Assembly (NCBI GenBank): GCA_016290875.1
Contig: JAEEVL010000003.1
Location: 62,001-126,000 of the forward strand
Source: Ruminococcus sp.
Lineage (GTDB): Bacteria > Bacillota > Clostridia > Oscillospirales > Ruminococcaceae
Direction: 5' to 3'
Length of the DNA stretch: 64,000 bases
Under the pieces are notes generated by a model. That model saw only the letters and a list, made by a program, of their open reading frames with translations, had not been told where the DNA came from and did no database searches. Shown here one piece after another: positions 59,986 through 64,000 of the stretch. Position 1 is the stretch's first letter. Every line of letters begins with the position of its first letter. A program made the translations under genes and the position numbers.

Positions 59986-60738
59986 TCAGACTCTTCTGAG
60001 GGCAGCTTTATAGCGCAGCCGGAGCTTATCTGTAATAAGCGCTATGAATTCTGAATTTGTAGGCTTTCCCTTTCCGGTATCGACTGTATAGCCGAAAAAG
60101 GAATTAAGAGTATCCACGTTGCCGCGGTCCCACGCTATCTCGATGGCATGGCGGATAGCTCTTTCCACTCTTGACGAGGTAGTCTCATAGAGATCAGCTA
60201 CCGTCGGATAGAGCAGCTTGGTAACGCTGTCGAGGAGAGCCTTGTCCTCTATCGAATGGAGTATGGCCGTCCTCAGGTAGTGGTATCCCTTAATATGTGC
60301 CGGAACTCCGAGCTGATGTATTATATCCGTGACAACTATCTCCATATCGTCACTGAGACTGTTCGCCCGGTCACCGAGAGCAGAGCTCACCGCACTGCAA
60401 AGATCATCGGCGCTGCACGGTTTCAGAAGGAACTTAGCAGCTCCGTTATCCATAACCTGACGCTCTATGAATTCGTTGTCGTACTGTGAGGTAACGATGA
60501 ATACCGGAAACTTTACCCCGAGCTCCTTTACTTTTTTCATAAGTGTCACAACATCGCCGTTCTGAGCATTAACATCGAGCACAGCCGCATCCGGCAGATC
60601 GTTCCTTACTGATTCGAGTATCACAGAGCAGTCCTTGCGGCGGGTATAGGCATACATACCTCTTTCCCTGAGTTTATTTGCAATGCTTACTGCTTCTGCT
60701 GAATCATCACCGATAAGTACCTTGACTTTATTGTTCAT
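59986..60738 (-). CDS. spo0A: Sporulation master regulator Spo0A
   Basis: A 250-residue response regulator that controls entry into sporulation and other stationary-phase traits. The C-terminal half is Spo0A_C (about 130-247; [59 protein letters not shown]). The receiver has the acidic pair DD (11-12), phospho-acceptor Asp55 in [12 protein letters not shown], Thr85-Ser86 and Lys107 in FLLKPC. The usual MPHLDG loop after the Asp is changed to NAQNGDV, which is unusual. ATG 60738 follows GGAGG. Only this gene of the sporulation set lies in the window. Confidence 0.96.
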   Translation of the reverse strand: MNNKVKVLIGDDSAEAVSIANKLRERGMYAYTRRKDCSVILESVRNDLPDAAVLDVNAQNGDVVTLMKKVKELGVKFPVFIVTSQYDNEFIERQVMDNGAAKFLLKPCSADDLCSAVSSALGDRANSLSDDMEIVVTDIIHQLGVPAHIKGYHYLRTAILHSIEDKALLDSVTKLLYPTVADLYETTSSRVERAIRHAIEIAWDRGNVDTLNSFFGYTVDTGKGKPTNSEFIALITDKLRLRYKAALRRV

Positions 60739-60763
60739 TTATTTTGACCTCCATGTGTTCTTT

Positions 60764-60778
60764 CACCGCTCTGCGGTG
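60764..60778. repeat. Small hairpin ahead of spo0A
   Basis: CACCGC / GCGGTG with a 3-base loop, 26 bases before the spo0A start; could be part of the leader or a terminator remnant of the upstream gene. Confidence 0.4.
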
Positions 60779-60885
60779 TCCAGTAATTATGATAACACAG
60801 GAGTATAAGGGTGCGCAACGGTTTATTTTGTAAGATTTTGGAGTATTCCCACGGGAAATGTAAGTATTATGGCGTAAGCAGGGTA

Positions 60886-62202
60886 TCAGTTGGAATGTCC
60901 GCGTCCTTTGGTGAGTATTCCGTCAACTATGTTCCTGACTTTTGTTCCGGGAGGGAACATTTTGTCGGCAAGCTTTGAAACAGCGTTCTTATCGCTGTGT
61001 CTATCGGAAAATGGCACGACCTCGGGTTCCTTGACAGAATGGCTCCATTTTTTCATAGTATCTGCTGAAAGCTGTCCGGCAATAAGTTCACGGTCGGCGG
61101 CACAAAGGCATTTCTCGGCAAATTCAAGCGGCAGCTGACAGCCGTCTGTCCCAAAAATGTCCTCTTTATCGCCGAAATGCGCGCGGAACATATCAACAAA
61201 ATCATCCCTGCCTGCGGCTGTTTCCGCTGTTTTCTCCATGGCTCCGACTATTTCCGCCTGTCGGTTCGTGGAAAACTGGTAATCCTTCATAAGACTGAGC
61301 GGTCCGAGCACAAGGAAGCCGAGCATATAGCCGTCTCCGCAGAAATCGCTGAGCGCCTGCTTGTTCTGCGGCGTATCAAAGCCGTAAGCCGCATAGAGTC
61401 CGAAAACGCATCTGAGTATGAAATACCGCCTGTCATCAAAGCTGAAAAGGTCTTTTTCAACAGCATATCCGCGGACTCTTCCCGACTTTGCCATAAGGCT
61501 GAACGGATGTGACATAAGAAGCGCTTTTGAGCCCTTAACTATCGGGAGCTCTATGTCAAACGCCACATCTCCGCCTATATGGAGAAGTTTCCCTGCAGCG
61601 ACACCGGATTTTTTCAAAGTTTCAGCGTAATAGCTCTCACCGGTAGCATTCTTTATCTCAGAGATGACAATGAGTTCATCGTATGAACCGTAGCCGCATT
61701 TTTCAAGAACATTCTTTACAGTCTGTGCGGGATAAACGCTCTCGGAGATAACAACAACACGCTTTTTGCGGTTCTTTGCTTCACGGAAAAGAGTTTTGCC
61801 GAATTCACGCGAAAAGGCATACTCCTCGAACAGAGCACATTCTCTCTCCATGAGTCTGTCTGCCTGTTCTTCGGTTATCTCAGCCATTTTCGCAAGGATA
61901 CTGTATATGTATTTCAGATTCACCCTCGCAGCTATCTCTCGCTTTTTGAGAGCAGCTTCGCCTGCCTTTATCCTCAGCTCCGGGAAGTCAGAACCTTTCT
62001 TTCCGCATATCTCAGCGTAATCTTCATCCATGAGGAAGCATATATCGCTTATATCAGAAAAAGGTGTTATTACGAGGATACCGTCCATCTTGAAGCTGAC
62101 AGCACGGTTCTTGTCGCTCCTTACCTCGCCGAGCAGCTTGTCAGCAAGCTCGCGCTGTGCATCTGAAAGAGGTCGCCTTGGTTTGTAGTCCATGCTGAAC
62201 AT
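60886..62202 (-). CDS. HAD-like protein with degraded catalytic motif, co-encoded with GH26
   Basis: A 438-residue protein resembling the HAD-type hydrolases of COG5610 that occur with surface-polysaccharide genes: motif II region VVVISESVYPAQTVKNVLEKC and motif IV region LLHIGGDVAFDIELPIVKG. In that family motif I reads SFDIFDT; here SFKMDGILVITPF replaces both catalytic Asp (Lys38 and Gly41), so phosphatase activity is unlikely. The ATG at 62202 is preceded by AAAGGAG inside the last codons of the GH26 gene (2-base gap), so the two are one translation unit. Function unknown; a binding or regulatory role for a dead HAD fold is possible. Confidence 0.72.
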   Translation of the reverse strand: MFSMDYKPRRPLSDAQRELADKLLGEVRSDKNRAVSFKMDGILVITPFSDISDICFLMDEDYAEICGKKGSDFPELRIKAGEAALKKREIAARVNLKYIYSILAKMAEITEEQADRLMERECALFEEYAFSREFGKTLFREAKNRKKRVVVISESVYPAQTVKNVLEKCGYGSYDELIVISEIKNATGESYYAETLKKSGVAAGKLLHIGGDVAFDIELPIVKGSKALLMSHPFSLMAKSGRVRGYAVEKDLFSFDDRRYFILRCVFGLYAAYGFDTPQNKQALSDFCGDGYMLGFLVLGPLSLMKDYQFSTNRQAEIVGAMEKTAETAAGRDDFVDMFRAHFGDKEDIFGTDGCQLPLEFAEKCLCAADRELIAGQLSADTMKKWSHSVKEPEVVPFSDRHSDKNAVSKLADKMFPPGTKVRNIVDGILTKGRGHSN

Positions 62203-62204
62203 AA

Positions 62205-63968
62205 TTACTCCTTTTCGGCGGCGGTTGTGGTCTGTGATGTCTCTGCCTGAGCAGATGTAGTCTCAGCCGCTGTTGTATCAGAAGCAGCGGCAGTTTCAGA
62301 CGGAGCTGTTGAAGAAGCTGCTGTCTCTGAAGTATCTTCCGTGCTGTCCTCAGAAGCGGCAGTAGTCTCCGGCGGTTTGTAGCCTGTAAGCTCCCTGTAT
62401 TCGTCAAGGGTGAGCGCACCCTCGGAGTTGTAAAGTCTTATGAGAGCTTTCTTTCCGGTGTATTTATCGGAATATTCGCCCTTTTCGTTCTCGATGTACT
62501 CTCCCGACCACAGCGCAAAGAACGACCATACAGACTTGTCACGGAACGAGCTGTCCGCATCAGGAACGCTTCCGCATTCACTGAGTGCCATGAGCTTGTC
62601 CTTTCCGGCTATCTTCTGAAGACCGCCGAATTTCTCATAGAAGCGGTCACCGTAGTCTCTTTCGCCGTCCACATAAAAGTCAACGGCAGCTATATCGAAT
62701 GTCTTGCGGTCAACGAGAGTACTCTCGCTCTGACCGTTCCATATCCAGATTAGATTGTCAAGTTCAAAGTAAGTCGTAAGTCGGTCATAAAGGAGCTGCC
62801 ACAGCCATTTATAGGCGTCGCTGCCGCTCTTGCCCCACCAGTACCAGTCACCGGAGCCCTCCGGGAGAGGTCTCCACAACACCGGTATTCCCTTGTTTTT
62901 CAGCGAAGTGAGCTGACCTGCCATATTGTCAATGTCGAGGACAAGACTGTACGTCTGCTCGGAGATCTTTCCCTCGCCGTAGAGTCCGCGTATTTCCTCC
63001 TGTGTAAGGAGTGCTATCTTCTTGTCGGTAACTGCCTTGGAAAGGTCAAAGTCACTCTCCGCTGAGTATATCGAACTCTTCTTGGAAGGACTTGTCCAGT
63101 ACCATGAAACACCGGAAATACCGCCGTTCCTGTACCACTCGGAACAAGCGTCTATCAGCTTGAAGCTCTCATCGAATGAGCCCTTCGGCACATAGAAGTT
63201 AGAGAAGCGTATTACCGGATATTTGCCTGTTTCTGTGTATATCAGATCAAGCTCGGAATTGTCATCATCCGCAGCATACTGTCCTGTGATTATATACTTG
63301 CCGTAGTTGTCTGTGAGAAACTTCATCAGTTCCTTAGCCGATTCTCCGGCATTTTTATTGGAAAGGCTGCTATCGGCGGTATAGCTTATATCACCGAGAG
63401 CGCTGCTGTTTTCAAGTTTGAGGTAGTCTATGCAGATATTGCCGTTCTTGGGACGAAGCTCTATCTCAGACTTGCCCTTTGTCAGAAAAACGCCCTTGAG
63501 CGTTACCTGTGTGAAATTGCCGTCTGACCTGGTCTTGAAGCTGGTGAGAGAGCTCTCGTTGAGTCCCACAAGGCAGTCTACTGCCTTGTCAGCAGCAACA
63601 TTGAACGAGATGTCATAATGCTGGTTAGTAGGAGCGTCCACTGAAAAAGTAACAGAAGAGCTTCCGTCGCCGCTGAATCCGGTGACATAGCCTTCACCGC
63701 TGTAATTATCCTTGTCATATTCAATGACGAGAGGACCTTTCAGCGTTGCTTTTTCAGCTTCGTAGAGAGTACCTGCCTGCGATTCCTCTATCTTCGGGTA
63801 AGATATGGGGTAATCCGGGAAAGTCGCAGTCGGCTCAGGTACGGTCGAGACCTCCGTTGTATCCGAGGAGTCCGAACCGCTGTCCGAACTGCTGTTTGCA
63901 CATCCTGCAAGCGGTACAGCCGCTATTGCCGCAGCCGCAGCAACAGCGATATATCTGAGTTTATTCAT
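62205..63968 (-). CDS. Lipoprotein GH26 beta-mannanase-like enzyme with CBM35-like module
   Basis: A 587-residue exported lipoprotein. The signal peptide ends in a lipobox PLAGC (Cys23), followed by a Ser/Asp/Thr-rich linker, a CBM35/CBM6-like carbohydrate-binding module (about 65-190; TLYEAEKATLKG, GEGYVTGFSGDGSSS, CIDYLKLE), the GH26 barrel (about 205-525) and a Thr/Ser/Ala-rich C-terminal tail. The acid/base candidate is Glu370 in LWRPLPEGSGDWYWWG and the nucleophile candidate is Glu464 in LMALSECGSVPD. Most GH26 enzymes have RPLHE, with His before the acid/base; here it is Pro369. Mannan breakdown at the cell surface is the likely job. The HAD-like gene follows in the same operon. ATG 63968 is preceded by AGGAGGAAC. 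Confidence 0.88.
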   Translation of the reverse strand: MNKLRYIAVAAAAAIAAVPLAGCANSSSDSGSDSSDTTEVSTVPEPTATFPDYPISYPKIEESQAGTLYEAEKATLKGPLVIEYDKDNYSGEGYVTGFSGDGSSSVTFSVDAPTNQHYDISFNVAADKAVDCLVGLNESSLTSFKTRSDGNFTQVTLKGVFLTKGKSEIELRPKNGNICIDYLKLENSSALGDISYTADSSLSNKNAGESAKELMKFLTDNYGKYIITGQYAADDDNSELDLIYTETGKYPVIRFSNFYVPKGSFDESFKLIDACSEWYRNGGISGVSWYWTSPSKKSSIYSAESDFDLSKAVTDKKIALLTQEEIRGLYGEGKISEQTYSLVLDIDNMAGQLTSLKNKGIPVLWRPLPEGSGDWYWWGKSGSDAYKWLWQLLYDRLTTYFELDNLIWIWNGQSESTLVDRKTFDIAAVDFYVDGERDYGDRFYEKFGGLQKIAGKDKLMALSECGSVPDADSSFRDKSVWSFFALWSGEYIENEKGEYSDKYTGKKALIRLYNSEGALTLDEYRELTGYKPPETTAASEDSTEDTSETAASSTAPSETAAASDTTAAETTSAQAETSQTTTAAEKE

Positions 63969-64000
63969 TGTTCCTCCTAAGGTTTGTTCAGGCTTTTACT

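Noticed and set aside
1..64000. CRISPR array
   Set aside because: No series of regularly spaced short direct repeats with unique spacers was seen.

Overview
This window looks like chromosomal DNA of an anaerobic, fibre-degrading, Spo0A-bearing Firmicute of the Ruminococcus type (Oscillospiraceae). The reasons are three proteins with dockerin modules (9622-12396, 41747-45931, 50265-52139), one of which also carries a cohesin-like module and an LPETG wall anchor, a GH43 arabinanase-like enzyme, a GH26 mannanase-like lipoprotein, and a Spo0A gene. Species cannot be fixed from the sequence alone; the cohesin-like module and sorting signal recall Ruminococcus flavefaciens-type cellulosomes.

Layout. 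1-9482 is a conserved housekeeping block on the + strand: a lipoprotein cut by the left edge, a response regulator/histidine kinase pair, a DUF1385 membrane protein with prmC, then recA-recX-rimO-pgsA-DtxR-like regulator in near-overlapping order. 9622-12396 is a secreted dockerin-bearing GH43 enzyme, convergent with feoB. 14537-20211 is a divergent tetR / MMPL transporter / secreted LxxG-repeat protein locus with four matching operators between the divergent genes. 20255-20775 holds two tandem small-RNA-like units, each with its own promoter, a 58-nt identical core and a terminator whose stem covaries between copies. 20776-27734 carries LysR and XRE regulators, a histidine phosphatase, an RluA-type pseudouridine synthase, a LysM-G5-M23 peptidase and a lipoprotein.

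27926-28299 is a tRNA Gly-Arg-His cluster. To its right begins a mosaic accessory region (about 28300-50000): a Fic protein, an ECF sigma factor with a membrane partner gene flanked by 40-bp direct repeats, a tyrosine integrase with excisionase and an N-terminally truncated conjugation-type ATPase, a decayed IS4-like transposase, a TetR-controlled operon of a 1,328-residue surface protein and a 37-residue peptide, and a 1,394-residue wall-anchored protein. A short copy of the integrase 3' end lies at 41700-41747. This is best read as remnants of integrative elements piled together with surface-protein genes.

46461-64000 returns to a more ordinary mix: a CPBP protease/XRE operon with palindromic control sites, a DUF4214-CAP protein with a HAD phosphatase, a dockerin/leucine-rich protein next to a very large propeller-HD-GYP receptor, a YfhO membrane protein, a flavin reductase, spo0A, and a GH26-HAD-like operon at the right edge. 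No CRISPR array, rRNA or recognisable riboswitch was found. The most unusual items are the twin small-RNA units, the cohesin/dockerin/C-type-lectin wall protein, the TetR-surface-protein-micropeptide operon and the propeller-HD-GYP fusion.
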